DNA from: Pseudomonas sp. SJZ074
GTDB taxonomy: Bacteria > Pseudomonadota > Gammaproteobacteria > Pseudomonadales > Pseudomonadaceae
Assembly: GCF_007828215.1 (NCBI RefSeq)
Contig: NZ_VIUE01000011.1
Span: 62,001 to 126,000, forward strand
Direction: 5' to 3'
DNA length: 64,000 bases
How positions within the stretch are numbered: position 1 is the first letter of the stretch; each line of letters begins with the position of its first letter. Position numbers and translations under genes: made by a program. Of the stretch, positions 16,021-25,859 are shown piece after piece. The notes beneath the pieces were generated by a model, which worked only from the letters and a program-made list of their open reading frames with translations, made no database searches and was not told the DNA's origin.

Positions 16021-17747
16021 CAGTTTGCTTCCCGGGTACTGTTCCAGCGCTCCAGGAAGCCCTTGGCATCGACCTCCCCGGTGATGCGCCGGCTGCGGCG
16101 CTCTTCACCGTCGGCGCCGATCCACAGCAGGCTCGGCGGCCCGGGTACCTGGTAACGGTTCAGCAGTTCGCGGCTGGCGGCATTGTCAGCGGTCACGTCG
16201 AGGCGCAGCAGGCGGACGTCCTTCAAGGCGTTCAGCACTTCGGCGCGGCCGAACACCTGTTTCTCCATGATTTTGCAGGAGACGCACCAGTCGGCGTAAT
16301 AATCCACGAGCACCCACTGGCCCTGGGATTTGGCCGCGTCCAGCTCCCGTTGCAGAGCAGCAGGCTCGCGGATCGTGACGAAGGCGTCGTGGGCGCTGAC
16401 GGTCGCGCCGCTCTGGGTGCCGGTGTAGACCTTCAGGGGTTGGAAGAAATCATCGCTACCACCGGCAGCACCCACCAGCAGCGCGCTGCCCCATAGGCCA
16501 AACAGTAATGACGCGCTGCCGCAGGCATAGGCCATGCGGCCGAACCCTTCGGTCTGGCGCCAGGCGCTGTAGGCGGCGATCAACAACAGCACGCCCCACA
16601 GTCCGATCCACAGCGAGCCGTCGATGACCGGACGGATCATCAGCAGCGCGGTACCCAGGAACAGGAAGCCGAACACGCCCTTGACCAAATCCATCCAGGC
16701 GCCGGGCTTGGGCAGGAAACGGTTGCCCACGGTCACCAGCAGCAATAGCGGCAAGCCGATGCCGACGCCCATGGCAAACAGGATCAGGCCACCGTGCAGC
16801 GCGTTACCACTCTGGGCGATGTACAGTAGCGCGCCGGCCAGCGGAGCGGTCATGCATGGGCCTACCAGCAGGCCGGACAATGCGCCGAGAATCCCGGCGC
16901 CCACCAGGCTGCCGCCGCGGCGCTGACGCCCGGCATTCTCCAGGCGGTCGCGCAAGGCGGCCGGCAGTTGCAGTTCGAAGAAACCGAACATGGGCAGCGC
17001 CAACACCACGAACACCGCGGCGAAGGTACCGAGTAACCACGGCTGTTGCAGCAAGGCCTGGAGGTTGGCGCCCAACAACGCGGCAAGCACACCCATGGCG
17101 GCGTACACCAGGGCCATGCTGATCACATAGCTGCCCGCCAAAGCCAGACCGCGCCGAGGCCCGGCACCGCTGCCCACCACCAGGCCGGCGAGGATCGGCA
17201 GCATCGGCAGGGAACACGGCGTAAACGCCAGCAACAGTCCCAGGCTGAAGAATACCAGCAGGCTCCAACCCAAGGCCCGTCGCTGCAGACCGCTGGCCAG
17301 GGCCTGGTCCGGCGCTTCGCCCTTGGCCGTCGCAGCGCTACTGCCGCCCAGGTCGACCACCTGGGTCTGGGGTGGATAGCACAGCCCAGCATCGGCACAG
17401 CCCTGGAAACCCACTTTGATCTTGCCGGTGGCGCCTGCCGGAATCTTCAGCTCCAGTGCCTGGCGATAGACTTGTTGGTCGCCGAAAAACTCATCGCTGT
17501 GGGCTTCTCCCGCCGGGAGCTTCGGTTTCTGCGCGTCGGCCAGGCCGTCGAATCTGAGTCGCTGCTGATACAGGTAGTACCCATCGGCAATCTGCCAGAA
17601 GAGCTGGGTCTCACCGGAGTCGAGGCGTTCCGAAGTAAACACGAAGGCCTTTTCCACCGGCAGGAAATCGGGTTTGGTTTCGAAGGGATTGGCGGCCTGG
17701 GCCAGGCTCGAAATCAGCAGCAGCCACAGCAAAAACAATCGACGCAT
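16020..17747 (-). CDS. dsbD: Thiol:disulfide interchange protein DsbD
   Basis: Carries electrons from cytoplasmic thioredoxin across the inner membrane to periplasmic reductases. A signal peptide (RRLFLLWLLLISSLAQA) precedes the alpha domain with cysteines in GCADAGLCYPP. Eight or so membrane segments follow, with Cys in FTPCSLPMLP and VGPCMTAPLAG, and a C-terminal thioredoxin-like gamma domain with active site DWCVSCK. 575 residues is normal. The start at 17747 gives the clean signal peptide; the open frame extends upstream into the divergent promoter region only by chance. First gene of the operon. Confidence 0.94.
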   Translation of the reverse strand: MRRLFLLWLLLISSLAQAANPFETKPDFLPVEKAFVFTSERLDSGETQLFWQIADGYYLYQQRLRFDGLADAQKPKLPAGEAHSDEFFGDQQVYRQALELKIPAGATGKIKVGFQGCADAGLCYPPQTQVVDLGGSSAATAKGEAPDQALASGLQRRALGWSLLVFFSLGLLLAFTPCSLPMLPILAGLVVGSGAGPRRGLALAGSYVISMALVYAAMGVLAALLGANLQALLQQPWLLGTFAAVFVVLALPMFGFFELQLPAALRDRLENAGRQRRGGSLVGAGILGALSGLLVGPCMTAPLAGALLYIAQSGNALHGGLILFAMGVGIGLPLLLLVTVGNRFLPKPGAWMDLVKGVFGFLFLGTALLMIRPVIDGSLWIGLWGVLLLIAAYSAWRQTEGFGRMAYACGSASLLFGLWGSALLVGAAGGSDDFFQPLKVYTGTQSGATVSAHDAFVTIREPAALQRELDAAKSQGQWVLVDYYADWCVSCKIMEKQVFGRAEVLNALKDVRLLRLDVTADNAASRELLNRYQVPGPPSLLWIGADGEERRSRRITGEVDAKGFLERWNSTREAN

Positions 17748-17794
17748 GGATAAAGCCTTAGAACGGAGCAAGTGGAAAGCACGATGGCGGCCGG

Positions 17795-17881
17795 CGATTA
17801 ACCGTCGATTAAACGGCGAGGGCCGATGGCGCAATGATCGCCCATGTTTGCCGCACTCGTCGCATAATGTCGGCTTAATCG
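17795..17881. promoter_or_regulatory. Candidate response-regulator binding repeats
   Basis: CGATTAA occurs at 17795-17801 and 17806-17812, an 11-base period, and its inverse TTAATCG at 17875-17881, just before dsbR. One-turn-spaced direct repeats are typical of OmpR/PhoB-family sites. They lie between dsbD and dsbR, so one regulator could control both. Confidence 0.5.
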
Positions 17882-17919
17882 GCCGGCGGCCTAATGTACC
17901 TTTTTCCACGAGGCTTACC

Positions 17920-18600
17920 ATGCGCGTACTGGTGTGCGAAGACGATGAACTGATCGCCAGCGGGATCGTCGCGGGTCTTACGGCCCAGGGCCTGACTGTC
18001 GAGCATGTGGGGTCGGCCTCGGCGGCGCGTGCGATGATCGGCGTGGCCGAGTTCGATGTCATGGTGCTGGACCTGGGGTTGCCCGATGAGGACGGCCTTA
18101 AACTGCTCAAGCAATTGCGCCAGCAAGGGCTGGAGATTCCGGTGCTGATCCTCACCGCGCGGGATTCTGTGACCGATCGGGTCGACGGTCTGCAAGCGGG
18201 TGCCGATGACTATCTGCTCAAGCCCTTCGACCTGCGCGAACTGGCGGCGCGCCTGCACACCCTGCTGCGACGCGTGGCCGGTCGAAGCGTCAATCTGATC
18301 GAGCACGGTCGCTTGACTTACGACCCCAGCAGCCGTGAAACCCTCCTGGATGGCCAGCCAGTGGATTTATCGCGGCGCGAGCAATCACTGTTGCAGGCAC
18401 TGTTGCACAGCCGTGGCCGGGTGCTGTCCACCGAGCAGCTCAAGGACAGCGTGTACGGTTTCAATGACGAACTGGAAAGCAACGCCCTGAACGTTCATAT
18501 CCATCACCTGCGGCGCAAGCTCGGCAACGGGATTGTCGAGACGGTGCGCGGGCTGGGTTATCGCCTGGGGCCGGCCGATGGCGGAGAACCTTCCAAGTGA
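17920..18600 (+). CDS. dsbR: OmpR-family response regulator (DsbR-like)
   Basis: Receiver with VLVCEDDELIASG, phospho-acceptor Asp in VMVLDLGLPDEDG (about residue 51) and the conserved Lys in LLKPFDLREL, then an OmpR/PhoB winged helix (LSRREQSLLQALL, NALNVHIHHLRRKLG). 226 residues. It is divergent from dsbD and overlaps the kinase start. In P. aeruginosa a two-component system in this same position, DsbRS, is reported to induce dsb genes in response to copper; the synteny is the basis for the name here. Confidence 0.85.
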   Translation: MRVLVCEDDELIASGIVAGLTAQGLTVEHVGSASAARAMIGVAEFDVMVLDLGLPDEDGLKLLKQLRQQGLEIPVLILTARDSVTDRVDGLQAGADDYLLKPFDLRELAARLHTLLRRVAGRSVNLIEHGRLTYDPSSRETLLDGQPVDLSRREQSLLQALLHSRGRVLSTEQLKDSVYGFNDELESNALNVHIHHLRRKLGNGIVETVRGLGYRLGPADGGEPSK

Positions 18601-19928
18601 TGAGCCTGCGATTGCGCCTGAGCCTGACCCTTGGCGCGGCGTTCACCCTGATCTGGGCCCTGGCGGCGGCATGGATGCTCAGCGATCTGCGCAACCAGAT
18701 GATGTTTTCCCTCGACCAGCGCCTGGTGGCGTCGGCGCGGATGGTCGCCGGCCTGCTGGAGCAGTTGCCGGCGCTGCCCAGCAAGGGCGAGGGCACGCAT
18801 TTCAGCGCCGAGCAGTTGAGCATTCCCGGTGGCATGGCCTGCCAGGTCAGTTCCTTGCGGGGCGAAATCCTCGCCCGTAGCCACGGCACCCCGGAACAGG
18901 TCCTGGAAGCCGAGAAGATGGGTTTTCACGATCAGATGATCGACGGCGCGCCCTGGCGTAGCTTCACCCTGGCCCGTGGCGATGTGCGCATTACCACCGC
19001 CGACCGCCAGATCGAGCGGGAAGCGCTCAATATGTCGATTCTGCTGGCGGCCTCGGTGCCGGTGGGGGTAGCGTTGCTCGGCTGCCTGTGCCTGCTGTGG
19101 CTGGGTATCGGCCAGGGCCTGGCGCCGCTCAATCGCATGCGCGATGCGCTGATGCGGCGCAATGCCGACTCCCTGGAGCCCTTGCAGATCCATCCGTTGC
19201 CCAGTGAGCTGCGCCCTTTGCTGGAAACCCAGAATCAGCTGTTCCAGCGTATCGGCAAGACCATCGAGCGCGAGCGCAGGCTGACCGGCGATGCGGCCCA
19301 TGAACTGCGCAGCCCCTTGACGGCCATCAAGACTCATCTGCAAGTGGCGCGCATGACCGAGGGCGTCGCGCGCGACCAGTCCCTGGCTCGGGCCGAGGAG
19401 GGCGCCGACCGGCTGCATCGCACCCTCGAGCAGTTGCTACTGCTGGCCCGGGTGGAGGGTAGCCTGTCTTTTGACGATGGGGTGCAGTGCAATGCCGAGC
19501 AGGTCGCACGGCTGGCGATCCAGGATGCGTCCAGTGGCGAGCCCGGGCGAATCAGGCTGCAGGTCTCTCCTGGGGTTTGCGATGCGCCGGTGCAGATGCC
19601 GGCGGTGCTTTCCATTGCTGCGTTGCGCAACCTTCTGGATAACGCGCTGCGTCATACTCCGGAGAATACCGTGGTGGAACTGAGCCTGGAGATGATTGGC
19701 CAGCGGGTGCGTTTCCAGGTTCGCGACCATGGCCCCGGCATTGCCGCCGACGATATCCAGCACCTGACCCAGCGCTTCTGGCGCAACGGTCAGAGCACCG
19801 GCTGCGGCCTGGGGTTGGCGATCGTCCAGGCCATTGTCCAGCGATGCGGTTGCAGTCTGCATTTCGACAGCCGTCCGGACGGGCTGCGGGTGGAATTGAC
19901 GATGCCGGTACAGGCGCAGGTTCGCTAG
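18597..19928 (+). CDS. dsbS: Sensor histidine kinase (DsbS-like, probable copper sensor)
   Basis: Two membrane segments (about residues 10-30 and 150-170) flank a periplasmic domain, then HAMP-like linker, HisKA with H-box GDAAHELRSPLTAIK, and HATPase with GPGIAADD and GCGLGLAIVQ. A single periplasmic Cys (GGMACQVSS) is residue 82 from the GTG at 18597 or 81 from the ATG at 18600. As I recall, Cys82 is the copper-binding residue reported for P. aeruginosa DsbS, so the match supports the assignment. The start overlaps the dsbR stop. The TAG stop lies inside a CTAG-bounded hairpin. Confidence 0.84.
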   Translation: MMSLRLRLSLTLGAAFTLIWALAAAWMLSDLRNQMMFSLDQRLVASARMVAGLLEQLPALPSKGEGTHFSAEQLSIPGGMACQVSSLRGEILARSHGTPEQVLEAEKMGFHDQMIDGAPWRSFTLARGDVRITTADRQIEREALNMSILLAASVPVGVALLGCLCLLWLGIGQGLAPLNRMRDALMRRNADSLEPLQIHPLPSELRPLLETQNQLFQRIGKTIERERRLTGDAAHELRSPLTAIKTHLQVARMTEGVARDQSLARAEEGADRLHRTLEQLLLLARVEGSLSFDDGVQCNAEQVARLAIQDASSGEPGRIRLQVSPGVCDAPVQMPAVLSIAALRNLLDNALRHTPENTVVELSLEMIGQRVRFQVRDHGPGIAADDIQHLTQRFWRNGQSTGCGLGLAIVQAIVQRCGCSLHFDSRPDGLRVELTMPVQAQVR

Positions 19929-19955
19929 TGTGGTATTTCTGAACCACCACTCTAG
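19925..19955. repeat. CTAG-bounded hairpin at the dsbS stop
   Basis: CTAG, then GTGGT (19930) and ACCAC (19943) as stem arms, then CTAG. The dsbS stop codon is in the left CTAG. It has no T-run, so it is not a classical terminator. It is similar in design, not in arm sequence, to the CTAGTG palindromes at 1591, 4061 and 11269. Confidence 0.5.
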
Positions 19956-20057
19956 CTGACTGCTCGAAGCTTCCTGCAATCATTCCCATTGGCGCACCCG
20001 GCTTATCCGGGTCTATGTTTTTTCAGCTCGACTCAAGGACTGAGGAAAACAGCGACA

Positions 20058-20537
20058 ATGGACACCTTCATCGAAATCAGCACGGCCGCGCCCGACGATG
20101 CCGGCATCATCAGCCGGATCGCCGAGCGCTCCATCCGGGTCGGTTGTGCCGCAGAGCACCGTAACGACCCGCGCGTCGTAGCCGCCTGGATCCGTACCAA
20201 TGCCACCGCGCGTATCCGTCTCTGGTTGCTCGACCCGCGGTTGCGCCTGACCCTGGCGCGTCTGCATGGGCGGCCGGTGGGCGTTGCGATGGCTTCGGTC
20301 AGTGGTCGGATCGCATTCTGCTATGTGCAGCCGGAGTGGTTTCGGCGCGGGGCCGGGCGGGCGCTGGTGCAGGACATCGAGGCGTGGTTGCATGGCCGCG
20401 GGCTCGCCCAGGTACGCCTGAACAGCACGGGTACCAGTCATGGGTTCTATCGCCGCCTGGGGTTTGAGCAAAGCGCCAAGGCCTGTGCCATCGGCGGTAT
20501 TGCGGCCATTGCGATGCACAAGTCGCTGGGCGATTGA
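20058..20537 (+). CDS. GNAT-family N-acetyltransferase
   Basis: A 159-residue GNAT domain: the acetyl-CoA binding motif is diverged but visible in AFCYVQPEWFRRGAGRALVQDIEAWLHGRG, followed by a beta-strand VRLNSTGTSHGFYRRLGFEQ typical of motif B. Substrate unknown. Start at 20058 gives MDTFIEISTAAPDDA; an AGGA lies eleven bases upstream. Monocistronic and followed by a REPIN. Confidence 0.82.
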   Translation: MDTFIEISTAAPDDAGIISRIAERSIRVGCAAEHRNDPRVVAAWIRTNATARIRLWLLDPRLRLTLARLHGRPVGVAMASVSGRIAFCYVQPEWFRRGAGRALVQDIEAWLHGRGLAQVRLNSTGTSHGFYRRLGFEQSAKACAIGGIAAIAMHKSLGD

Positions 20538-20559
20538 TTCAAAAAACCCACAAAACCCT

Positions 20560-20649
20560 TGTGGGAGCGGGCTTGCTCGCGAAGGCGGTGGCACAGTCAG
20601 TATTGATGTTGTCTGGTGCACCGCTTTCGCGAGCAAGCCCGCCCCCACA
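20560..20649. repeat. REPIN
   Basis: Inverted pair of REP units: GTGGGAGCGGGCTTGCTCGC at 20561 and GCGAGCAAGCCCGCCCCCAC at 20629, with a 48-base spacer. Nearly identical, spacer included, to the element at 24053. Confidence 0.9.
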
Positions 20650-20665
20650 GGTGAAGTGTCCGCGG

Positions 20666-21484
20666 CTACTTGAACCGTCGCTCCACGCCCTTCTCTACCA
20701 GAATCTTCGCCGAAATCTCCTCCACGGAAAAATGCGTGGAGTTGATGTGGGGGATATTCTCCCGCCGGAACAGGTTTTCCACCTCGCGCACTTCGAACTC
20801 ACACTGGGCATAGCTTGAGTAGCGGCTGTTGGGCTTGCGCTCGTTGCGGATCGCGGTAAGGCGATCCGGGTCAATGGTCAGGCCGAACAGCTTGTGCTGG
20901 TGGGCGCGCAGGGCGCTGGGCAGTTGCAGGCGCTCCATGTCTTCTTCTGTCAGCGGATAGTTGGCCGCACGGATGCCGAACTGCATCGCCATGTACAGAC
21001 ACGTCGGTGTCTTACCACAACGCGACACCCCCACTAGGATCAGGTCGGCCTTGTCGTAATAATGCGTGCGGGCGCCGTCATCGTTGTCCAGCGCGAAATT
21101 GACCGCCTCGATCCGCTCCATGTAATTGGAGTTGTGGCCGATGGAGTGGGATTTGCCGACCGAGTAGGACGAATGCTCGCTCAGTTCCTGCTCCAGGGGC
21201 GCCAGGAAGGTAGAAAAAATGTCGATCATGAAACCATTGGACGTTGCGAGAATCTCACGGATGTCCTGATTGACGATGGTATCGAAGATGATCGGGCGAA
21301 AACCGTCGGTTTCGGCGGCTTTATTGATTTGCTGTACCATCGCCCGCGCCTTGTCGACGCTGTCGATGTACGGACGTGTCAGCTTGGTGAAGGTAATGTT
21401 TTCGAACTGCGCCAGCAGGCTTTGGCCCAGGGTTTCGGCGGTGATGCCGGTACCATCGGAGATAAAGAAAGCAGATCGTTTCAT
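20666..21484 (-). CDS. ppsR: PEP synthase regulatory protein PpsR (kinase/pyrophosphorylase)
   Basis: Bifunctional regulator of the DUF299 family: it inactivates phosphoenolpyruvate synthase by ADP-dependent phosphorylation and reactivates it by phosphate-dependent dephosphorylation. The P-loop-like motif [16 protein letters not shown] lies at about residues 151-166, and the N-terminal [19 protein letters not shown] is highly typical. 272 residues is normal. It is divergent from its target gene ppsA. Confidence 0.95.
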   Translation of the reverse strand: MKRSAFFISDGTGITAETLGQSLLAQFENITFTKLTRPYIDSVDKARAMVQQINKAAETDGFRPIIFDTIVNQDIREILATSNGFMIDIFSTFLAPLEQELSEHSSYSVGKSHSIGHNSNYMERIEAVNFALDNDDGARTHYYDKADLILVGVSRCGKTPTCLYMAMQFGIRAANYPLTEEDMERLQLPSALRAHQHKLFGLTIDPDRLTAIRNERKPNSRYSSYAQCEFEVREVENLFRRENIPHINSTHFSVEEISAKILVEKGVERRFK

Positions 21485-21660
21485 TTGCACCTTGGGCCTT
21501 AAGCTAATAGCGTTTCTTGGATATGATAGGCGCGATTTGCCGGCCGCCAATGGCCAGCATTCTCACTTATTTTCCAGGTCCAGGCCATATCGCCGGCCAA
21601 CGCTCCCCAGGAGTTGCCGGTGCCTTGAGCTTTTCCAACACAGTCAGTGGAGAGATCACC

Positions 21661-24036
21661 TTGGTAGAGTACGTAGTTTCCCTCGATAAGCTCGGCGTCC
21701 ATGATGTGGAGCATGTGGGGGGCAAGAACGCATCCCTGGGCGAGATGATCAGTAACCTCGCCGGTGCCGGCGTATCGGTGCCGGGTGGCTTTGCCACGAC
21801 AGCTCAGGCTTATCGTGATTTCCTGGAACTGAGCGGCCTGAACAAACAGATCCACGATGCGCTCGATGCCCTGGACGTCGATGACGTCAATGCCCTGGCC
21901 AAGACCGGTGCCCAGATCCGCCAATGGATCATGGAAGCCGAATTCCCGGAGCAACTGAACAGCGAAATCCGCAGCGCTTTCGCCAAGCTGTCCGAAGGCA
22001 ACCCCGACATTGCTGTCGCCGTGCGTTCCTCGGCCACCGCCGAAGACTTGCCGGATGCCTCCTTCGCCGGCCAGCAGGAAACCTTCCTGAACATCCGTGG
22101 CGTGGAAAACGTCATCCGCGCCGCCAAGGAAGTCTTCGCCTCCCTTTTCAATGACCGTGCCATTTCCTACCGCGTGCACCAGGGCTTCGACCACAAGCTG
22201 GTCGCCCTGTCCGCAGGCGTGCAGCGCATGGTCCGTTCCGAAACCGGCACCGCCGGCGTGATGTTCACCCTCGACACCGAGTCGGGCTTCCGTGACGTGG
22301 TGTTCATCACCGGTGCCTACGGCCTGGGTGAAACCGTCGTCCAGGGCGCGGTGAACCCGGATGAGTTCTACGTCCATAAAGGCACCTTGCAAGCCGGTCG
22401 CCCTGCCATCCTGCGCCGTAACCTGGGCAGCAAGGCCATCAAGATGATCTACGGCGACGAAGCCAAGGCCGGTCGTTCGGTGAAAACCGTCGATGTGGAC
22501 AAGGCCGAGCGCGCCCGTTTCTGCCTGACCGACGCCGAAGTCAGCGAGCTGGCCAAGCAAGCCATGATCATCGAGCAACACTACAAGTGCCCGATGGACA
22601 TCGAATGGGCCAAGGACGGTGACGACGGCAAGCTGTACATCGTGCAGGCCCGCCCGGAAACCGTGAAGAGCCGCACCCAGGCCAACGTCATGGAGCGCTA
22701 CCTGCTCAAGGAAACCGGCACCGTGCTGGTGGAAGGTCGTGCCATCGGTCAGCGCATCGGCGCCGGCAAGGTGCGGATCATCAAGGACGTCTCGGAGATG
22801 GACAAGGTCCAGGCCGGTGACGTACTGGTTTCCGACATGACCGACCCGGATTGGGAGCCGGTGATGAAGCGCGCCAGCGCCATCGTCACCAACCGTGGCG
22901 GCCGTACCTGCCACGCGGCGATCATCGCCCGTGAACTGGGTATTCCGGCGGTGGTGGGTTGCGGCAACGCCACCGAGCTGCTCAAGGACGGCCAGGGCGT
23001 AACCGTTTCCTGCGCCGAGGGCGATACCGGCTACATCTTCGAAGGTGAGCTGGGCTTCGACATCAAGAAGAACTCCGTGGACGCCATGCCGGAGCTGCCG
23101 TTCAAGATCATGATGAACGTCGGCAACCCGGACCGTGCCTTCGATTTCGCGCAGTTGCCGAACGCCGGCGTGGGCCTGGCCCGCCTGGAGTTCATCATCA
23201 ACCGCATGATCGGCGTGCACCCCAAGGCTTTGCTGAACTACAGCGGCTTGCCGCCAGAGATCAAGGACAGCGTCGACAAGCGCATTGCCGGCTACGACGA
23301 CCCGGTCGGCTTCTATGTCGAGAAACTGGTGGAAGGTATCAGCACCCTGGCCGCGGCGTTCTATCCGAAAAAGGTCATCGTGCGCCTGTCGGACTTCAAG
23401 TCCAACGAATACGCCAACCTGATCGGCGGCAAACTCTACGAGCCGGAAGAAGAAAACCCGATGCTGGGTTTCCGCGGCGCTTCGCGCTACATCAGCGAAA
23501 CGTTCCGTGACTGCTTCGAGCTCGAATGCCGCGCCCTCAAGCGCGTACGCAACGACATGGGCCTGACCAACGTCGAGATCATGGTGCCGTTCGTGCGCAC
23601 CCTGGGCGAAGCGAGCCAGGTGGTCGACCTGCTGGCGGAAAACGGTCTGGCCCGTGGCGAGAACGGCTTGCGCGTGATCATGATGTGCGAACTGCCATCC
23701 AACGCGATCCTGGCGGAAGAGTTCCTCGAGTTCTTCGACGGTTTCTCCATCGGCTCCAACGACCTGACCCAGTTGACCCTAGGTCTGGACCGCGATTCCG
23801 GAATCATTGCGCACCTGTTCGACGAGCGGAACCCGGCGGTCAAGAAGCTGCTGGCCAACGCCATTGCTGCTTGCAACAAGGCTGGCAAGTACATCGGCAT
23901 CTGCGGCCAGGGCCCTTCGGACCACCCGGACCTGGCCAAGTGGCTGATGGAGCAGGGCATCGAAAGCGTGTCGCTGAACCCGGACTCGGTGCTGGAAACC
24001 TGGTTCTTCCTGGCTGAGGGCCAAGGCGCGGTCTGA
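21661..24036 (+). CDS. ppsA: Phosphoenolpyruvate synthase
   Basis: Converts pyruvate and ATP to phosphoenolpyruvate, AMP and phosphate for gluconeogenesis. The ATP-grasp N-terminal domain ([33 protein letters not shown]), the phospho-histidine domain with catalytic His in [15 protein letters not shown], and the C-terminal PEP-binding TIM barrel ([25 protein letters not shown]) are all present. The TTG at 21661 gives [15 protein letters not shown], the usual Pseudomonas N-terminus, and 791 residues; an ORF from 21517 is too long. Codon use is strongly biased, as expected for high expression. Confidence 0.96.
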   Translation: MVEYVVSLDKLGVHDVEHVGGKNASLGEMISNLAGAGVSVPGGFATTAQAYRDFLELSGLNKQIHDALDALDVDDVNALAKTGAQIRQWIMEAEFPEQLNSEIRSAFAKLSEGNPDIAVAVRSSATAEDLPDASFAGQQETFLNIRGVENVIRAAKEVFASLFNDRAISYRVHQGFDHKLVALSAGVQRMVRSETGTAGVMFTLDTESGFRDVVFITGAYGLGETVVQGAVNPDEFYVHKGTLQAGRPAILRRNLGSKAIKMIYGDEAKAGRSVKTVDVDKAERARFCLTDAEVSELAKQAMIIEQHYKCPMDIEWAKDGDDGKLYIVQARPETVKSRTQANVMERYLLKETGTVLVEGRAIGQRIGAGKVRIIKDVSEMDKVQAGDVLVSDMTDPDWEPVMKRASAIVTNRGGRTCHAAIIARELGIPAVVGCGNATELLKDGQGVTVSCAEGDTGYIFEGELGFDIKKNSVDAMPELPFKIMMNVGNPDRAFDFAQLPNAGVGLARLEFIINRMIGVHPKALLNYSGLPPEIKDSVDKRIAGYDDPVGFYVEKLVEGISTLAAAFYPKKVIVRLSDFKSNEYANLIGGKLYEPEEENPMLGFRGASRYISETFRDCFELECRALKRVRNDMGLTNVEIMVPFVRTLGEASQVVDLLAENGLARGENGLRVIMMCELPSNAILAEEFLEFFDGFSIGSNDLTQLTLGLDRDSGIIAHLFDERNPAVKKLLANAIAACNKAGKYIGICGQGPSDHPDLAKWLMEQGIESVSLNPDSVLETWFFLAEGQGAV

Positions 24037-24052
24037 TTGAGTGAAGGGACCC

Positions 24053-24142
24053 TGTGGGAGCGGGCTTGCTCGCGAAGGCGATGGAACAGTCAGCATTGAT
24101 GTTGTCTGGTACACCGCTTTCGCGAGCAAGCCCGCTCCCACA
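24053..24142. repeat. REPIN
   Basis: Inverted REP pair GTGGGAGCGGGCTTGCTCGC at 24055 and GCGAGCAAGCCCGCTCCCAC at 24122. With the copy at 20560 it flanks the ppsR-ppsA pair; only about five bases differ between the two. Confidence 0.9.
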
Positions 24143-24186
24143 TGTTCTGCGGCTTGACTGGCTGAGAGGTCCCTTTTGATTGAAAC

Positions 24187-24219
24187 AGGGCGGGCTCCTG
24201 ACGGAAGCCGCCCTTTTTT
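24187..24219 (+). terminator. Intrinsic terminator after ppsA
   Basis: GGGCGGGCT and AGCCGCCC form a stem with one bulged G, followed by six T. It lies downstream of the REPIN and just before the hydrolase start, so it would end ppsA transcription. Confidence 0.8.
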
Positions 24220-24232
24220 GTGCAAGAGTATT

Positions 24233-25222
24233 ATGCAAAGCAGCAGCAACCTGTTTCCTGTCGCCCTGATCAGTGCCGAGCGGCGTGGCGATCTGAGCGA
24301 AGACGTCTACCGGCTGAAACCCGGCAACAGCCCGGACCCTAGTGTCGAACTGGCTGTCACCCGCCTGGGCATGGCCGACGCCGGCCAGGTCCGCGGCGTC
24401 CCGGTGATCCTGTTGCACGGCAGCTTCTCCAACCGGCGCTTCTGGTACTCGCCCAAGGGGCTGGGCCTGGGGGCGTACCTGACGCGGTTGGGATTCGATG
24501 TATGGATTCCCGAGATGCGCGGGCATGGGCTGTCCCAGCGCAACCAGGACTATCGCAACAATCGGGTGGCCGACTACGCCCGCTACGACTTGCCGGCCAT
24601 CGGCGCCTTTGTGCGCGAACAGAGCGGGCAGGTGCCGCACTGGATCGGCCATTCCCTGGGGGGCATCACCCTGGCGGCAGCCTTGGGCGGCCACTACCTG
24701 GGCGAGCCGGCCGTGGCGTCGGCGGCGTTCTTCGGCACCCAGGTCAGCCGTACCTACTGGCCGCTGAAGATTCCGCCGGTGGAGTGGAGCAGCCGCTTCA
24801 TCCTCAAGCGCTTTGCTCAATTGTCCGGTTCGAGGCTCAAGCGCGGCCCCGAGGACGAGCCCATCGGCCTGGCCCTGGAAAGCATGCGTTGGTACGGCTT
24901 GTTCGGACGTTTCGGCGATGCCGAAAAGGACTGGTGGGCGGGGCTGGCCGAGGTGCAGGTGCCGGTGCTGGCCGTGAGCGCCGCCGGCGATCACCAGGAC
25001 CCGACCTGGGCTTGCCGCAAGCTGTTCGAGCAGATTGGCTCCGAGCACAAGCAGTTCGTGTGCCTGGGTCGGGAACAGGGTTTCAAGGACGATTTCGGTC
25101 ATGTCGAGATGCTGGTCAGCAAAGCTGCGCAGGCCGAAGTCTGGCCGCTGGTCGCGCGTTGGCTGGACGATCAGGTTGCGTTATTGCAAGCAGAGCTGCC
25201 CAGTCTGGCCGAGGCAGTCTGA
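24233..25222 (+). CDS. Alpha/beta-hydrolase (lipase/esterase-like)
   Basis: A 329-residue alpha/beta-hydrolase with nucleophile elbow GHSLGGIT (Ser about residue 143), oxyanion region VILLHGSFSNRRFW, catalytic Asp probably in SAAGDHQDP and His in DFGHVEML. No signal peptide, so probably cytoplasmic. Start at 24233 gives MQSSSNLFPVALIS; an upstream ATG at 24176 would lie in the ppsA terminator. It sits between ppsA and rraA, the same order as in P. aeruginosa. Substrate unknown. Confidence 0.85.
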   Translation: MQSSSNLFPVALISAERRGDLSEDVYRLKPGNSPDPSVELAVTRLGMADAGQVRGVPVILLHGSFSNRRFWYSPKGLGLGAYLTRLGFDVWIPEMRGHGLSQRNQDYRNNRVADYARYDLPAIGAFVREQSGQVPHWIGHSLGGITLAAALGGHYLGEPAVASAAFFGTQVSRTYWPLKIPPVEWSSRFILKRFAQLSGSRLKRGPEDEPIGLALESMRWYGLFGRFGDAEKDWWAGLAEVQVPVLAVSAAGDHQDPTWACRKLFEQIGSEHKQFVCLGREQGFKDDFGHVEMLVSKAAQAEVWPLVARWLDDQVALLQAELPSLAEAV

Positions 25223-25348
25223 GGCAAAGGCTCTGACAAGGGCATTTCGCTCTGGTCGGCTTGCGGCTAAGATATGACGCGTTAAACGGTTCCGGTCACA
25301 AACAGTTACTCATCCAGTCTGACGTTCCAGCCTTTCAGGAGTAGTTCG

Positions 25349-25840
25349 ATGAACCATTACCTCACGCCCGACCTGTGCGATGCCTACCCGGACCTGGTAC
25401 AGGTGTTGGAACCGATGTTCAGCAATTTCGGCGGCCGCGATTCGTTTGGCGGTGAAATCGTGACCATCAAGTGCTTCGAGGACAACTCCAGGGTCAAGGA
25501 GCAGGTCGAACTCAAGGGCAACGGCAAGGTATTGGTTGTCGACGGTGGAGGCTCCCTGCGGCGGGCGTTGCTAGGGGACATGCTGGCCGAGAAAGCTGCG
25601 AAAAATGGCTGGGAAGGGCTGGTGATCTACGGCTGCATCCGCGACGTGGATGTCATCGCCCAGACCGACCTCGGCGTCCAGGCCCTCGCCAGCCATCCCA
25701 TGAAAACCGACAAGCGCGGTATCGGTGATCTTAATGTGGCCGTGACCTTTGCCGGCGTGACGTTTCGTCCGGGCGAATATGTCTATGCGGACAATAACGG
25801 TGTGATCGTCTCGCCAAGCCCGCTGAAAATGCCTGAATGA
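25349..25840 (+). CDS. rraA: Ribonuclease E activity regulator RraA (or RraA-like aldolase)
   Basis: A 163-residue RraA-fold protein with [23 protein letters not shown] and [12 protein letters not shown]. In E. coli RraA binds and inhibits RNase E; many relatives, including Pseudomonas proteins, are 4-hydroxy-4-methyl-2-oxoglutarate aldolases, and the GD...R-D signature of the aldolase is present here, so enzymatic activity is possible. Good ribosome binding site CAGGAG. Nineteen bases before cmaX. Confidence 0.88.
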   Translation: MNHYLTPDLCDAYPDLVQVLEPMFSNFGGRDSFGGEIVTIKCFEDNSRVKEQVELKGNGKVLVVDGGGSLRRALLGDMLAEKAAKNGWEGLVIYGCIRDVDVIAQTDLGVQALASHPMKTDKRGIGDLNVAVTFAGVTFRPGEYVYADNNGVIVSPSPLKMPE

Positions 25841-25859
25841 AGCGTCAAAGTCGTAAGGG

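Noticed and set aside
19925..19955. Hairpin after dsbS as an intrinsic terminator
   Set aside because: Stem is short and there is no T-run; listed as a repeat instead.
21485..21660. Possible Cra/FruR site between ppsR and ppsA (AGCGTTTCTTGG)
   Set aside because: Only a weak half match to the known symmetric site; not enough to call.
21499..23220. Long minus-strand open frame of 573 codons opposite ppsA
   Set aside because: It is a shadow of the strongly codon-biased ppsA gene; no start signal or recognisable domain.
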